In this document: positions 26,536 to 35,306 of the stretch, piece after piece | How the letters are laid out: every line of letters begins with the position of its first letter | Position numbering within the stretch: the first letter of the stretch is position 1 | Source: Dokdonella_A sp964582225 | GTDB lineage: Bacteria > Pseudomonadota > Gammaproteobacteria > Xanthomonadales > Rhodanobacteraceae | Length of the DNA: 64,000 nucleotides | NCBI GenBank assembly: GCA_964582225.1 | Contig: CAZORA010000001.1 | Coordinates: 124,001 to 188,000 of the forward strand | Direction of reading: 5' to 3' | The notes under the pieces: generated by a model | Databases searched by the model: none | Told to the model about the DNA's origin: nothing | What the model saw: the letters and a program-made list of their open reading frames with translations, nothing else | Program-made: the position numbers and the translations under genes

Positions 26536-28129
26536 AGGCCTGCGCGGGTAATCTCGCCTCGAGCCAGGCGCGAGCTTCCGCGAGCGGCTCCGCATAGCGG
26601 CGCCAGGCGCCGATGCCGCGCGCGTGCAGCGGTTCGCGCACCTGCGAACTGCTGGCGGTCGCCGACGGCGCAGCGTTGCGCAACAGATCGACGCAGCCGG
26701 GCTCGAAGGGCAGGCCGCAGTGCTCCATCACGCGCCGCGCGACGCTTTCCGGATCGCGCACCAGATCCTCGTAGCGAACGCTCAGCACCGCGCCGGGCAT
26801 CTGCTCGTCCCAGTGCGCCAGGAGCTGGCGGAACAGCAGATGGTGCTCTGCCGCCTCCAGCGGATCGTAGCTCCAGGGATAGCTCGAGCCGGCGAAGAGC
26901 TCCTTCAGGGTCGACATGCAGGTGTCCATGGGGTCACGCAGCATGCAGATGACGCGAGCCTCCGGCAGCGCCTTGTGAATCAGCCCCGCGTACCAGACGT
27001 TGACCGGCAGCTTGTCGATCAGGAAGCGCTTGTCCGGCGAGCGCCAGCTGGTGCGCTGTCGGTAGCCGCGGCCAACCGCGCCGAAATCCATCTCGACGCA
27101 GGCCCGGATCAGCGCCGGGTCGACGTGCTCGACCAGGGCATCGGCCTGCCAGCAAAGCTGCAGATGAAAATCGTTGAGCTCGCCGGCCGAAGCCACCTCG
27201 CTGTGATTGCCGAGGATGCGCTCGAGTACGGTGGTGCCGGTGCGCGGCTGACCGACGATGAAGATCGGTACGCGAGTCGCGCCTTCGGTCGGCACCGGCT
27301 GGAGAAACTCGCCGCGACAGACTTCGCGCACCGCCGCCAGGCGCTCCTCGTCGCGCGCGGGCTGCCAGTTGACACTGCGGCGCTTGATCGCGGCGCCGCG
27401 CATCAGCGCTTGCCAGGCGCCGGTCGTGCCGTCCACGTCGTCCAGCAGGATGAAGCGCGCATAGTGAAGCATCACGGCATCCGGGCTGTCGCGGTCGTCG
27501 GCCTGCGTCAGCGCGGCGTCGATCCGCGCTAGCTGCGCCGCTGCATCGACCTTGCGATCATGCTGGGCCAGCATCAGCATCGCCGCCGCATAGTGCGGCG
27601 CGAGCTCGAGGCAGCGTCGATACTCTGCGGTGGCTTCCGCCCTGCGGCCCAGGTGGCGCAAGGTAGTGGCGCGCATGAAGGACAGCGCCGGGTTGACCGC
27701 GACCCGGGCCAGCGCGCGATCGAGAAGCGTCAGCGCCTCGGCGTGCAGGTCGACCAGACCGAGGCACTGCGCCAGTCGGTCCGCCGCCGCGATCACCGCA
27801 GGATGATCCCGCTCGGCGGTCAGCACCAATTTGGCGGCGAGCGAGGACTCGCCGAGGCTCTGCAGCATCAACGCCACGTCCGCCAGCGGCCGCCAGTCGC
27901 GTGATTCGTGCACCGCCGCGGCAGCGTTGCGCGCATACTCGATGGCGGAGCGGCAGCGATGTGCACCACGTGCGAGGTTGGCGAGCATCAACCAGGCCGC
28001 CGACTGCAATCGATCGAGCGCGATGATGGCTTCGAGCTCATCCATCGCCGCGAGCAGGTCACGGGCATCGAGGAGCTGCTGCGCGCGCTGCCAGTGGGCG
28101 GCGAGTTGCTGGTGGTCGGCGTCGTTCAT
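26522..28129 (-). CDS. TPR-domain sulfotransferase
   Basis: The 535-aa protein begins at ATG 28129 (MNDADHQQLAAHWQRA). Residues 1 to about 230 form TPR-like helical pairs (for example ATTLRHLGRRAEATAEYRRC). The C-terminal part is a sulfotransferase with the 5'-phosphosulfate loop IFIVGQPRTGTTVLERIL (about 285) and the 3'-phosphate region VICMLRDPMDTCMSTLKELF. It should use PAPS as sulfate donor; the acceptor is unknown. No signal peptide is present, so it would act in the cytosol. It diverges from the GtrB-like glycosyltransferase gene, which hints at surface-glycan or lipid modification. Confidence 0.87.
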   Translation of the reverse strand: MNDADHQQLAAHWQRAQQLLDARDLLAAMDELEAIIALDRLQSAAWLMLANLARGAHRCRSAIEYARNAAAAVHESRDWRPLADVALMLQSLGESSLAAKLVLTAERDHPAVIAAADRLAQCLGLVDLHAEALTLLDRALARVAVNPALSFMRATTLRHLGRRAEATAEYRRCLELAPHYAAAMLMLAQHDRKVDAAAQLARIDAALTQADDRDSPDAVMLHYARFILLDDVDGTTGAWQALMRGAAIKRRSVNWQPARDEERLAAVREVCRGEFLQPVPTEGATRVPIFIVGQPRTGTTVLERILGNHSEVASAGELNDFHLQLCWQADALVEHVDPALIRACVEMDFGAVGRGYRQRTSWRSPDKRFLIDKLPVNVWYAGLIHKALPEARVICMLRDPMDTCMSTLKELFAGSSYPWSYDPLEAAEHHLLFRQLLAHWDEQMPGAVLSVRYEDLVRDPESVARRVMEHCGLPFEPGCVDLLRNAAPSATASSSQVREPLHARGIGAWRRYAEPLAEARAWLEARLPAQAFSAD

Positions 28130-28316
28130 TCGAATCAGGAGCTGCTCGGAATGCGGCGGCGCACGCGGGATCGCCACCGGGGGTACCGCGCGACGGCAGC
28201 GCGCGAAAAAATACCGGCGCGACGGTAGCGGCGCGACGTGATCATTGCAAGGCGCGCGCCGCGTCGCGCACTTGGCGCGCACACCGCGGTGCTCTGGAAG
28301 CGGGTAGCATGCGGCG

Positions 28317-29291
28317 ATGCCGCCGCAGGAATCCAGGTCCAGCCTCTGCATCGTGGTGCCCGCTTTCAACGAAAGCGAGGGTCTGCGCGATTTTCACGCG
28401 CGCCTGACCAAGGTGCTCGACCGCCTGGATCTGGCGAGCTCGATCCTCTACGTCGACGACGGCAGCCGCGACGACACCTGGCAGGTGATGCGCGCGCTGG
28501 CGCAGGCGGATTCGCGAGTGGCGGTCCTGCGCCTGTCGCGTAACTTCGGCAAGGAACTGGCGATGACCGCCGGCCTCGACCACGTCGACGCTGACGCCGC
28601 AGTGATCATCGACGCCGACCTGCAGGATCCTCCAGAGCTCATCCCGACCTTCATCCAGCACTGGCGCGAGGGCTGCGACGTGGTCTACGGCACACGCGCC
28701 AGCCGCGCCGGCGAGACCGGCTTCAAGAAACTCAGCGCGGCCGGCTTCTACCGCCTCATGGAACGTCTCGCCGAGGTCTCGATTCCGCGCGACACCGGCG
28801 ACTTCCGGTTGCTCTCGCGGCGCGCGCTCGACGCCCTGCGGCGGGTACGTGAGCGCCAGCGCTTCATGAAGGGCCTGTTCGCCTGGCTCGGCTTCCGCCA
28901 GCAGTCGGTGGTCTACGATCGTGACCCGCGCCATGCGGGTCGGACCAAGTGGAACTACTGGCGGCTGTGGAACTTCGCCCTCGAAGGCATCACGTCGTTT
29001 TCCACCGCGCCGCTGCGGGCCGCCACCTACGTCGGTCTCGCTGCCGCGCTGTTCGCCTTTCTGTTTGGGCTGTGGGTGCTCGGCAAGGCGCTGTTCTTCG
29101 GCGACGCGGTGCAGGGCTATCCTTCGCTGATGGTGGTGGTGCTGTTTCTCGGCGGCGTGCAGCTGATGGCGCTCGGCGTGATGGGCGAGTATCTCGGTCG
29201 CCTCTACGTCGAGGCCAAGCAGCGCCCGCTGTATCTGATCGACGAGTTTCGCCCGGCCGCCGCGGCGCAGGCGCCGAGCGAGGCGCGCTGA
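28317..29291 (+). CDS. GtrB/DPM1-like polyprenyl-phosphate glycosyltransferase (GT2)
   Basis: The 324-aa protein has a GT-A domain: CIVVPAFNESEGL, ILYVDDGSRDDTW, the DxD-type ADLQDPPELI and the acceptor-side FRLLSRRALDAL. Two C-terminal membrane helices follow (about 240-265 and 275-305). This layout is that of GtrB, ArnC and dolichyl-phosphate-mannose synthase-like enzymes, which move a sugar from a nucleotide donor onto undecaprenyl phosphate for later transfer in the periplasm. The sugar cannot be read from the sequence. It diverges from the sulfotransferase gene over 187 bp and converges on ribB with a 22-bp gap. Confidence 0.9.
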   Translation: MPPQESRSSLCIVVPAFNESEGLRDFHARLTKVLDRLDLASSILYVDDGSRDDTWQVMRALAQADSRVAVLRLSRNFGKELAMTAGLDHVDADAAVIIDADLQDPPELIPTFIQHWREGCDVVYGTRASRAGETGFKKLSAAGFYRLMERLAEVSIPRDTGDFRLLSRRALDALRRVRERQRFMKGLFAWLGFRQQSVVYDRDPRHAGRTKWNYWRLWNFALEGITSFSTAPLRAATYVGLAAALFAFLFGLWVLGKALFFGDAVQGYPSLMVVVLFLGGVQLMALGVMGEYLGRLYVEAKQRPLYLIDEFRPAAAAQAPSEAR

Positions 29292-29313
29292 TGCAATCGC
29301 GCGCGACGGGCTC

Positions 29314-30420
29314 TCAGCGATCCCGCGCTTCTTCCGCGCCCTCGTAGCCGACCACTTCGAGGCCGAAGCCCGCCAGACCGACCAGCCGCCGCGGCACGCC
29401 GATCACGCGCAAACGACGCGCGCCGAGGTCGGCGAGAATCTGCGCGCCCAGGCCCAGCCGCCGCCACTGCGGGGCATCCTCGCCGCCCCCCGCGCCCTGA
29501 TCGGCCAACCGCGCGAGCAGCGCCTCGGGAGCCTCGGTCGCGGCGAGCATCAGCACTACGCCGCGCCCCGCTGCTGCTACTCTGCGCAGCGCCTCGCTGG
29601 CGGTAAGGCCGAGGTCCACACGCTGCAAATGCAGCACGTCGGACAGGGTGTTGCGCACGTGGACGCGAGTCAGCACGGGCTCGCCGTCGTCGATCGCGCC
29701 GCGCACCAAGGCGAAATGCAGCTCGCCCGCCAGCAGGTCGCGGTAGACCAGCAGCCGGAACGGACCGAATTCGGTCTCGACCTCCCCCTGCCAGGCGCGC
29801 TCGATCGTTTTCTCGGTCTCGAGCCGGTAGCGGATCAGGTCGGCGATGGTGCCAATGCGCAGCCCATGACGAGCCGCGAAGCGCTCCAGTTCGGGGCGCC
29901 GCGCCATGCTGCCGTCCTCGCTCAGGATTTCCACCAGCACCCCGGCCGGCTCGAGTCCGGCCAGCGCCGCCAGGTCACAGGCCGCCTCGGTGTGGCCGGC
30001 GCGAGCCAGCACGCCGCCCGGCGTGGCCGCCAGCGGGAAGATGTGCCCGGGCTGCACGATGTCTGCCGGGCCGGCGTCGGTGCGCACGGCGGTGCGGATG
30101 GTATGGGCGCGATCGTAAGCGGAAATTCCGGTGGTAACGCCTTCGGCGGCCTCGATCGACACCGTGAAATTGGTGTGGTGAAGCGAGGTGTTGACCTCTA
30201 CCATCGGCTTCAGGCCAAGCTGGCCACAGCGCGCCTGGGTGATCGGCAGACAGACCAGGCCGCGCCCTTCCCGCGCCATGAAGTTGATGTCTTCCGGACG
30301 CACCTTCTCGGCGGCCATGATCAGGTCGCCTTCGTTTTCGCGGTCCTCGTCGTCGACGATGACCACCATGCGCCCGGCGCGGATGTCGTCCAGGATCGCG
30401 GGAATCGGGGCAAAGCTCAT
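29314..30420 (-). CDS. ribB: 3,4-dihydroxy-2-butanone-4-phosphate synthase fused to a degenerate GTP cyclohydrolase II domain (RibBX type)
   Basis: Residues 1-200 are RibB, with MVVIVDDEDRENEGDLIMAA, the HHTNFTVSIEA substrate region and the HIFPLAATPGGVLARAGHTE metal/substrate motif. It converts ribulose 5-phosphate to the four-carbon riboflavin precursor. Residues 205-368 align in layout with RibA, but the zinc cysteines and the GSLRCDCG-type motif are gone (VLTRVHVRNTLSDVLHLQRV in that place), so GTP cyclohydrolase activity is not expected and a separate ribA is required. Its start overlaps the ribE stop (ATGA), so the two genes are coupled. Confidence 0.92.
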   Translation of the reverse strand: MSFAPIPAILDDIRAGRMVVIVDDEDRENEGDLIMAAEKVRPEDINFMAREGRGLVCLPITQARCGQLGLKPMVEVNTSLHHTNFTVSIEAAEGVTTGISAYDRAHTIRTAVRTDAGPADIVQPGHIFPLAATPGGVLARAGHTEAACDLAALAGLEPAGVLVEILSEDGSMARRPELERFAARHGLRIGTIADLIRYRLETEKTIERAWQGEVETEFGPFRLLVYRDLLAGELHFALVRGAIDDGEPVLTRVHVRNTLSDVLHLQRVDLGLTASEALRRVAAAGRGVVLMLAATEAPEALLARLADQGAGGGEDAPQWRRLGLGAQILADLGARRLRVIGVPRRLVGLAGFGLEVVGYEGAEEARDR

Positions 30421-31028
30421 GCCTTTTCTCCACGCTCACGCGAGCTCATCAGGCGCTCGACGTAGCGCGCGATCATGTCCACTTCGAGGTTTACCGCATC
30501 GCCCGGCCGGCGCGCGGCGAAGCTGGTGGCGGCCAGCGTGTGCGGAATCAGGCTGACCTCGAAACCCTCGCCCTCGATCGCGTTGACCGTCAGGCTAACG
30601 CCGTCGACACATATCGAGCCCTTGTGCGCAATGTAGGGCAAGAGCTCGGTGGGGGCGCGGAAGCTCCAGCGCTGAGCGTCGTCCTCGTCGCCGATCGCGA
30701 GCACCGCACCAACCCCGTCGACGTGGCCGGAAACCAGGTGCCCGCCAAGTCGATCCGCCAAGCGCAGCGATTTTTCGAGGTTCAACCGGGCGCCGCTCGG
30801 CTGCGCGCCGAGCGTCGTCAAACGCAGGGTCTCGGCCGATGCGTCGAAGCCGAGCCGCGTCCCGTCGCCGATCACCACGGTCAGGCACACGCCGCCCACC
30901 GCGATGCTGTCACCGATCGCGACGTCGGCCAGATCGAGCGATCCCGTGTCGATCACGAGGCGCGCGCCATGCGCGCGCGCGCTGCGCGAAACCAGCGTGC
31001 CGACGGCCTGGATGATTCCGGTGAACAT
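30417..31028 (-). CDS. ribE: Riboflavin synthase, alpha subunit type
   Basis: The 203-aa protein begins MFTGIIQAVG, the invariant N-terminus of the family, at ATG 31028 with ribosome binding site GGAGA. It contains the two internal lumazine-binding repeats (VGDS-like AIGDSIAVGGVCLTVV and KGSICVDGVSLTV, each followed by the GHLVSGHVDG or LIPHTLAATS segment). It dismutates two 6,7-dimethyl-8-ribityllumazine molecules into riboflavin. It lies between ribD (29 bp upstream) and ribB (4-bp overlap). Many databases call this gene ribC or ribE. Confidence 0.95.
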   Translation of the reverse strand: MFTGIIQAVGTLVSRSARAHGARLVIDTGSLDLADVAIGDSIAVGGVCLTVVIGDGTRLGFDASAETLRLTTLGAQPSGARLNLEKSLRLADRLGGHLVSGHVDGVGAVLAIGDEDDAQRWSFRAPTELLPYIAHKGSICVDGVSLTVNAIEGEGFEVSLIPHTLAATSFAARRPGDAVNLEVDMIARYVERLMSSRERGEKA

Positions 31029-31057
31029 GTTTTCTCCATTGCCCGTGATTGGTCCGC

Positions 31058-32149
31058 TCAAGCGCGCGGGCGCAGCAGCAGGCGCCAGTCGTCGCCCACC
31101 CGTCGCTCGTCATCACGTTCGAGACACCAGCGCTCGGTCATGTCGGCGAGCGGCGGCAGCTGCAGCAGCGGTCGCGCCGCGCTGCCGAGCAGGATCGGCG
31201 CAACATAGAGCAGCAGCTCATCGACCAGCCCGGCCGCGAGCAGAGCCCCGCACAGGGTCGCACCGGCTTCGACCTGCAGCTCGTTGACGTCGCGCCGTGC
31301 GAGCTCACCCAGCACGGCCTGCAGGTCGAGGCCGCCAGGCCCGTTTTCAAGCGCGCGGCATTCGGCACCGCGAAACTTCGCGCCTGGGCGCGCCTCGCGT
31401 CCATGCAGTAGCAGGGTCGGCGCGGCGCCGTCGAGCACCTGGGCACCCGGCGGCGTGCGCAGACGCGAGTCCAGAACCACCCGCAGCGGTGGTGGCGGTG
31501 CGGCATCCGGCTCGAAGTCGCGCACGGTGAGCGCCGGGTCGTCCGCCAGCACGGTGCCGATTCCCGTCAGGAGCGCCGAACTGCGTGCACGCCAGCGCTG
31601 CACGTCGGCGCGCGCCGCCTCGCCGCTGATCCACTTCGAGCGACCGTCGGCGAGCGCGCTGCGGCCGTCCAGGCTCGTCGCGAGCTTCAGCCGCAGCCAG
31701 GGCCGGCCGCGCTCGATGCGGCTGAAGAAGCCGCGGTTGAGCTCGCGCGAGGCCGCGCGCAGGAGGCCGTCTTCCACTTCGATGCCGGCTGCGCGCATGC
31801 GCTCGACCGCGCCACCACCGCGCTGGTTGGCATCTTCTCCGGCCATCACCACGCGGGCCACGCCCGCCGCAATCAGGGCGTCGGCGCAGGCCGGCGTGCG
31901 GCCAACGCGGCCGCAGGGTTCGAGGGTGGTGTAGACGGTGGCGCCGCGCGCAGCGCTGCCGGCCTCGCGCAGGGCGAACACTTCCGCGTGCGGGCCACCG
32001 GCGCGCTGGTGCCAGCCGGCCCCAACTACCGTACCGCCCCGCGCGATCACGCAGCCGACCCGCGGATTGGGCTGGGTCGTCGCGAAACCGCGCTCCGCCA
32101 AGCGCAGCGCGCGCGCCATGCAGGCGTGATCGAAGGCGCTCCAGATCAC
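31058..32149 (-). CDS. ribD: Bifunctional riboflavin deaminase/reductase RibD
   Basis: The 363-aa enzyme carries an N-terminal zinc deaminase domain (about 1-145) with HAEVFAL and the two-cysteine motif TLEPCGRVGRTPAC. The usual SHH after the first Cys is GRV here, but the Cys ligands are kept. A reductase domain follows (about 150-363, WLRLKLATSLDGRSALADG ... EAGATLCGALLAAGLVDELL). It performs the second and third steps of riboflavin synthesis. The start is GTG 32149 (VIWSAFDHACMARAL); the open frame upstream has no family-like sequence. It lies 153 bp after nrdR, and I find no FMN riboswitch in that gap. Confidence 0.93.
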   Translation of the reverse strand: MIWSAFDHACMARALRLAERGFATTQPNPRVGCVIARGGTVVGAGWHQRAGGPHAEVFALREAGSAARGATVYTTLEPCGRVGRTPACADALIAAGVARVVMAGEDANQRGGGAVERMRAAGIEVEDGLLRAASRELNRGFFSRIERGRPWLRLKLATSLDGRSALADGRSKWISGEAARADVQRWRARSSALLTGIGTVLADDPALTVRDFEPDAAPPPPLRVVLDSRLRTPPGAQVLDGAAPTLLLHGREARPGAKFRGAECRALENGPGGLDLQAVLGELARRDVNELQVEAGATLCGALLAAGLVDELLLYVAPILLGSAARPLLQLPPLADMTERWCLERDDERRVGDDWRLLLRPRA

Positions 32150-32302
32150 GCGCCGGAGATCCGCCGCCCACCGGCGTGCCGACTGCAGCCGCCCAGTGCT
32201 TGCAGGGGAGCCGCCCACAGCGCAATGAAAATACGACTTACGGGGGGGCTCATCAGGAGCATTCGCCTGCAGAGTCAGCGCGCGGGGGCAATGCGCAGCC
32301 AA

Positions 32303-32830
32303 TCACGACCGGCGGCCATCTGCTGGCGATGCGGAATCCTCGTCGAGCAGGGACAGCTGCACGCCTTCTGCGGCGGGAAGGTCGCGCTCGAGCTTCTCGA
32401 TCTCCTCCCGGAAGGCCTGCACGTCCTCGAAGCTGCGATATACCGAGGCGAAGCGAACGTAGGCAACGTGGTCGAGCTGCTTGAGCTCACGCATGACCAG
32501 CTCGCCGATCTGCAGACTGGGAACTTCTCGCTCGCCCCGGCGGCGCAGCGCGGCGATGACCCGACGCACGGCGGCGTCGACCTGCTCGCTCGCGATCGGC
32601 CGTTTCTGCAGCGCGCGCCGGAAGCCGGTGCGCAGCTTGGCGTCGTCGAAGGCTTCGCGCCGACCATCGCTTTTGACCACGCTCGGCAGCTTCAGCTCGG
32701 CGGTTTCGAAGGTGTTGAAGCGCTCGCCGCACTGTTCACACTCGCGGCGACGCCGGATGGTGGCGCCGTCATCGGACACGCGCGTGTCGATCACGCGGGT
32801 GTCCTGGTGCTGGCAGAACGGACAATGCAT
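32303..32830 (-). CDS. nrdR: Transcriptional repressor NrdR
   Basis: The 175-aa protein starts MHCPFCQHQDTRVIDTRVSDDG and has the zinc ribbon (CPFC...CEQCGERF). An ATP-cone follows (PSVVKSDGRREAFDDAKLRTG ... YVRFASVYRSFEDV). NrdR senses ATP/dATP and represses ribonucleotide reductase genes. The C-terminal extension after about 150 is acidic and probably disordered. It is 31 bp downstream of glyA and upstream of ribD, the common proteobacterial glyA-nrdR-ribD order. Confidence 0.96.
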   Translation of the reverse strand: MHCPFCQHQDTRVIDTRVSDDGATIRRRRECEQCGERFNTFETAELKLPSVVKSDGRREAFDDAKLRTGFRRALQKRPIASEQVDAAVRRVIAALRRRGEREVPSLQIGELVMRELKQLDHVAYVRFASVYRSFEDVQAFREEIEKLERDLPAAEGVQLSLLDEDSASPADGRRS

Positions 32831-32861
32831 GGCTCAGACGCGACCGCGGCGCACTTCGCGT

Positions 32862-34115
32862 TCAGGCATAGACCGGAAATGCATGACACTGCGCCTCGAC
32901 CTGCTCGCGCACGCGAGCGGTCACTTTCTCGCTGCCGCCAGCATCGAGCACGTCGCTGATCCAGTTCGCCAACTCGATGCAATCGCTTTCGGCGTAGCCG
33001 CGGGTGGTCACCGCCGGCGTGCCGATGCGCAGGCCCGAAGTCACGAAGGGCTTTTGCGGATCGTTCGGCACCGCGTTCTTGTTGACGGTGATATGGGCGC
33101 GGCCGAGCATCCCTTCGGCGTCCTTGCCAGTGATTGGCTTGCCGATCAGGTCGATCAGCATCAGATGGTTCTCGGTGCCGCCGGAGACAATCCTGTAGCC
33201 GCGCTCGATGAAACAGCGCGCCATCGCCTTGGCGTTGCGCACCACCTGCGCCTGGTACTCCCGGAACGCAGGCTCCAGTGCCTCTTTGAAGGCGACCGCC
33301 TTGGCCGCGATCACGTGCATCAGCGGCCCACCCTGCAGCGCCGGAAACACCACCGATTGCAGCTTCTTGGTCATCTCCTCGGGCGCGCCCCTGGCCAGCA
33401 CGATGCCGCCGCGCGGACCGCGCAGGGTCTTGTGCGTGGTCGAAGTCACCACATGGGCATACGGCAGTGGACTCGGATACACGCCAGCCGCGATCAGCCC
33501 GGCAGGATGCGCCATGTCGACGAAGAAATACGCGCCGACCGAGTCCGCGATCGCGCGCATGCGCGCCCAGTCGATCACCTGGGAATAGGCGCTGAAGCCG
33601 CCGACCAGCATCTTCGGGCGGTGCTCGCTGGCGAGGCGCTGGATCTCGTCGTAGTCGATCAGGCCCTCACCGTTCACTCCGTACTGGACGGCGTGAAAGA
33701 CCTTGCCGGAAAGGTTCACCTTGGCACCGTGGGTCAGATGTCCGCCGTGGGCCAGGCTCATGCCGAGGATCGTGTCGCCGGGTTCGAGCAGGGCGAAGTA
33801 AACCGCCTGATTCGCCTGCGAACCAGAATGCGGCTGGACGTTCGCATAATCGCAGTCGAAGAGCTCCTTGACGCGCTCGAGCGCCAGCCGCTCGGCAACG
33901 TCGACATGCTCGCAGCCGCCGTAGTAGCGCTTGCCGGGATAACCCTCGGCGTATTTGTTGGTCAGCACGCTGCCCTGCGCCTCCATCACCCGCGGGCTGG
34001 CGTAGTTTTCGGAGGCAATCAGCTCGACGTGGTCTTCCTGGCGCTGACGCTCCGCCGCGATCGCGCACGCGAGTTCGGGGTCGAAGGCTTCGATCGAGGC
34101 ATCTTTCGAATACAT
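32862..34115 (-). CDS. glyA: Serine hydroxymethyltransferase
   Basis: The product is 417 aa from ATG 34115 (MYSKDASIEAFDPEL), matching the usual family length. In-frame ATGs at 34127 and 34148 would add non-conserved residues. The PLP lysine lies in VVTSTTHKTLRGPRGG, and NVQPHSGSQANQAVY and VELIASENY mark the active site. It is a PLP enzyme that interconverts serine and glycine with one-carbon transfer to tetrahydrofolate. It heads the glyA-nrdR-rib group and diverges from coaE. Confidence 0.96.
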   Translation of the reverse strand: MYSKDASIEAFDPELACAIAAERQRQEDHVELIASENYASPRVMEAQGSVLTNKYAEGYPGKRYYGGCEHVDVAERLALERVKELFDCDYANVQPHSGSQANQAVYFALLEPGDTILGMSLAHGGHLTHGAKVNLSGKVFHAVQYGVNGEGLIDYDEIQRLASEHRPKMLVGGFSAYSQVIDWARMRAIADSVGAYFFVDMAHPAGLIAAGVYPSPLPYAHVVTSTTHKTLRGPRGGIVLARGAPEEMTKKLQSVVFPALQGGPLMHVIAAKAVAFKEALEPAFREYQAQVVRNAKAMARCFIERGYRIVSGGTENHLMLIDLIGKPITGKDAEGMLGRAHITVNKNAVPNDPQKPFVTSGLRIGTPAVTTRGYAESDCIELANWISDVLDAGGSEKVTARVREQVEAQCHAFPVYA

Positions 34116-34256
34116 CGCTGGGTCCATGCTGGTGACTGAAAGTGCCATGGTAGCGCGTTGCGCCGCAGCAGACCGGCGCGGCGATGGCGACGGATTGGCC
34201 GCGGCGCTGTCCAGCACCTATGCTGCGCCTGCAGGCTTCGAGAATCGCCACGCCGC

Positions 34257-34883
34257 ATGCATGAAGCGCCCTTGACCATCGCCCTGACGGGCGGCATCGC
34301 CAGCGGCAAGTCGACCCTGGCGGATCGCTTCGCCGAGCTCGGTGCGGGCGTGATCGACGCCGACGTAGTGGCGCGCGAGCTGGTTTTACCAGGCCAGCCG
34401 GCCTTCGACGAGGTCGTGCGTACCTTCGGCAAGGAGGTGCTCGACCTGCGCGGTGACCTCGACCGCGCCGCGCTGCGTCGACGGGTCTTCGACGATCCGG
34501 GGGAACGACGCCGGCTGGAGGCGATCGTGCACCCGAAGGTGCGCGCCGTCCTGTTTGCGCGAAGCCGTGGAGCCCAGGAGCCCTATGTGCTGCTGGTGAT
34601 CCCGCTGCTCTACGAAAACCGCGCGCAATACGCCTGGGTGGACCGCGTGCTGGTGATCGACGCGCCGCGAGCCCTGCAGCTCGAGCGCCTGGTTGCGCGC
34701 GACCGGGTCAGCGTGGCGCTCGCCGAGCGCATCCTCGACGCCCAGGCGAGCCGCGCACAGCGGCTGTCGATCGCCGACGACGTGATCGAGAATGAAGGCG
34801 ACACCGCGGAACTCGACGCGCAAGTTGCGGCGCTGCACCGCTCCTATCTGGAGCTCGCGGGGCTCGGCAAGCCTGGCTTCTGA
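34257..34883 (+). CDS. coaE: Dephospho-CoA kinase
   Basis: The 208-aa P-loop kinase starts at ATG 34257 (MHEAPLTIALTGGIASGKST). Walker A is GGIASGKS, then DADVVARELV and VIPLLYENRAQYAWVDRVLV, all characteristic of CoaE. It performs the last step of CoA synthesis, phosphorylating dephospho-CoA on the ribose 3'-OH. Its 3' end overlaps that of the convergent mutT gene by 40 bp. Confidence 0.95.
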   Translation: MHEAPLTIALTGGIASGKSTLADRFAELGAGVIDADVVARELVLPGQPAFDEVVRTFGKEVLDLRGDLDRAALRRRVFDDPGERRRLEAIVHPKVRAVLFARSRGAQEPYVLLVIPLLYENRAQYAWVDRVLVIDAPRALQLERLVARDRVSVALAERILDAQASRAQRLSIADDVIENEGDTAELDAQVAALHRSYLELAGLGKPGF

Positions 34884-35293
34884 GCGGCTTCCGCCTCGCG
34901 GCGAAGCAGCGCGAGCACCGGGCGATCGGCCGGCGACATGTGGTCTGGGTCGAATTCGGCGGCAGCGATCCAGGCGAGCGCCCGATGCTCGAGCGCCTGC
35001 GGCTCGCCGCGCCAGGCGGTGACCCGCCAAACCCGCAGCAGGATGCGCTTGTCGGGATAGTCCCAGGGCACCTCGAGCAGCGCTTCGGCGGTTTCGACCT
35101 CAACCGCGAGCTCTTCCTTGAGTTCGCGGCGCAACGCTTGCGCCGGCGATTCGCCGAACTCGAGCTTGCCGCCGGGAAACTCCCACAGCCCCGCCGAGTG
35201 ACGACCGCCGGCGCGCTGAGCCAGCAGCACGCGACCGCGCGCATCGCCGAGCACGCCGGCCACGACTTCGATCACGGCCGGCACCTCGTTCAC
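34844..35293 (-). CDS. mutT: Nudix hydrolase MutT (8-oxo-dGTP diphosphatase)
   Basis: The 149-aa protein starts at GTG 35293 (VNEVPAVIEVVAGVLGDARG). The Nudix box reads GGKLEFGESPAQALRREL then KEELAV; the usual Gly near the end of the box is Ala. WEFPGGKLE and the length are typical of MutT, which hydrolyses 8-oxo-dGTP to prevent A-C transversions. The gene lies 13 bp after secA's position on the complementary arrangement (secA stop at 35307), so it is downstream of secA. The end overlaps coaE. Confidence 0.92.
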   Translation of the reverse strand: MNEVPAVIEVVAGVLGDARGRVLLAQRAGGRHSAGLWEFPGGKLEFGESPAQALRRELKEELAVEVETAEALLEVPWDYPDKRILLRVWRVTAWRGEPQALEHRALAWIAAAEFDPDHMSPADRPVLALLRREAEAAQKPGLPSPASSR

Positions 35294-35306
35294 GGTGTGC
35301 CGCCGC

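Noticed and set aside
32150..32302. FMN riboswitch in front of ribD
   Set aside because: The gap is short and lacks the conserved RFN-element blocks; the genes probably share the glyA-nrdR transcript.
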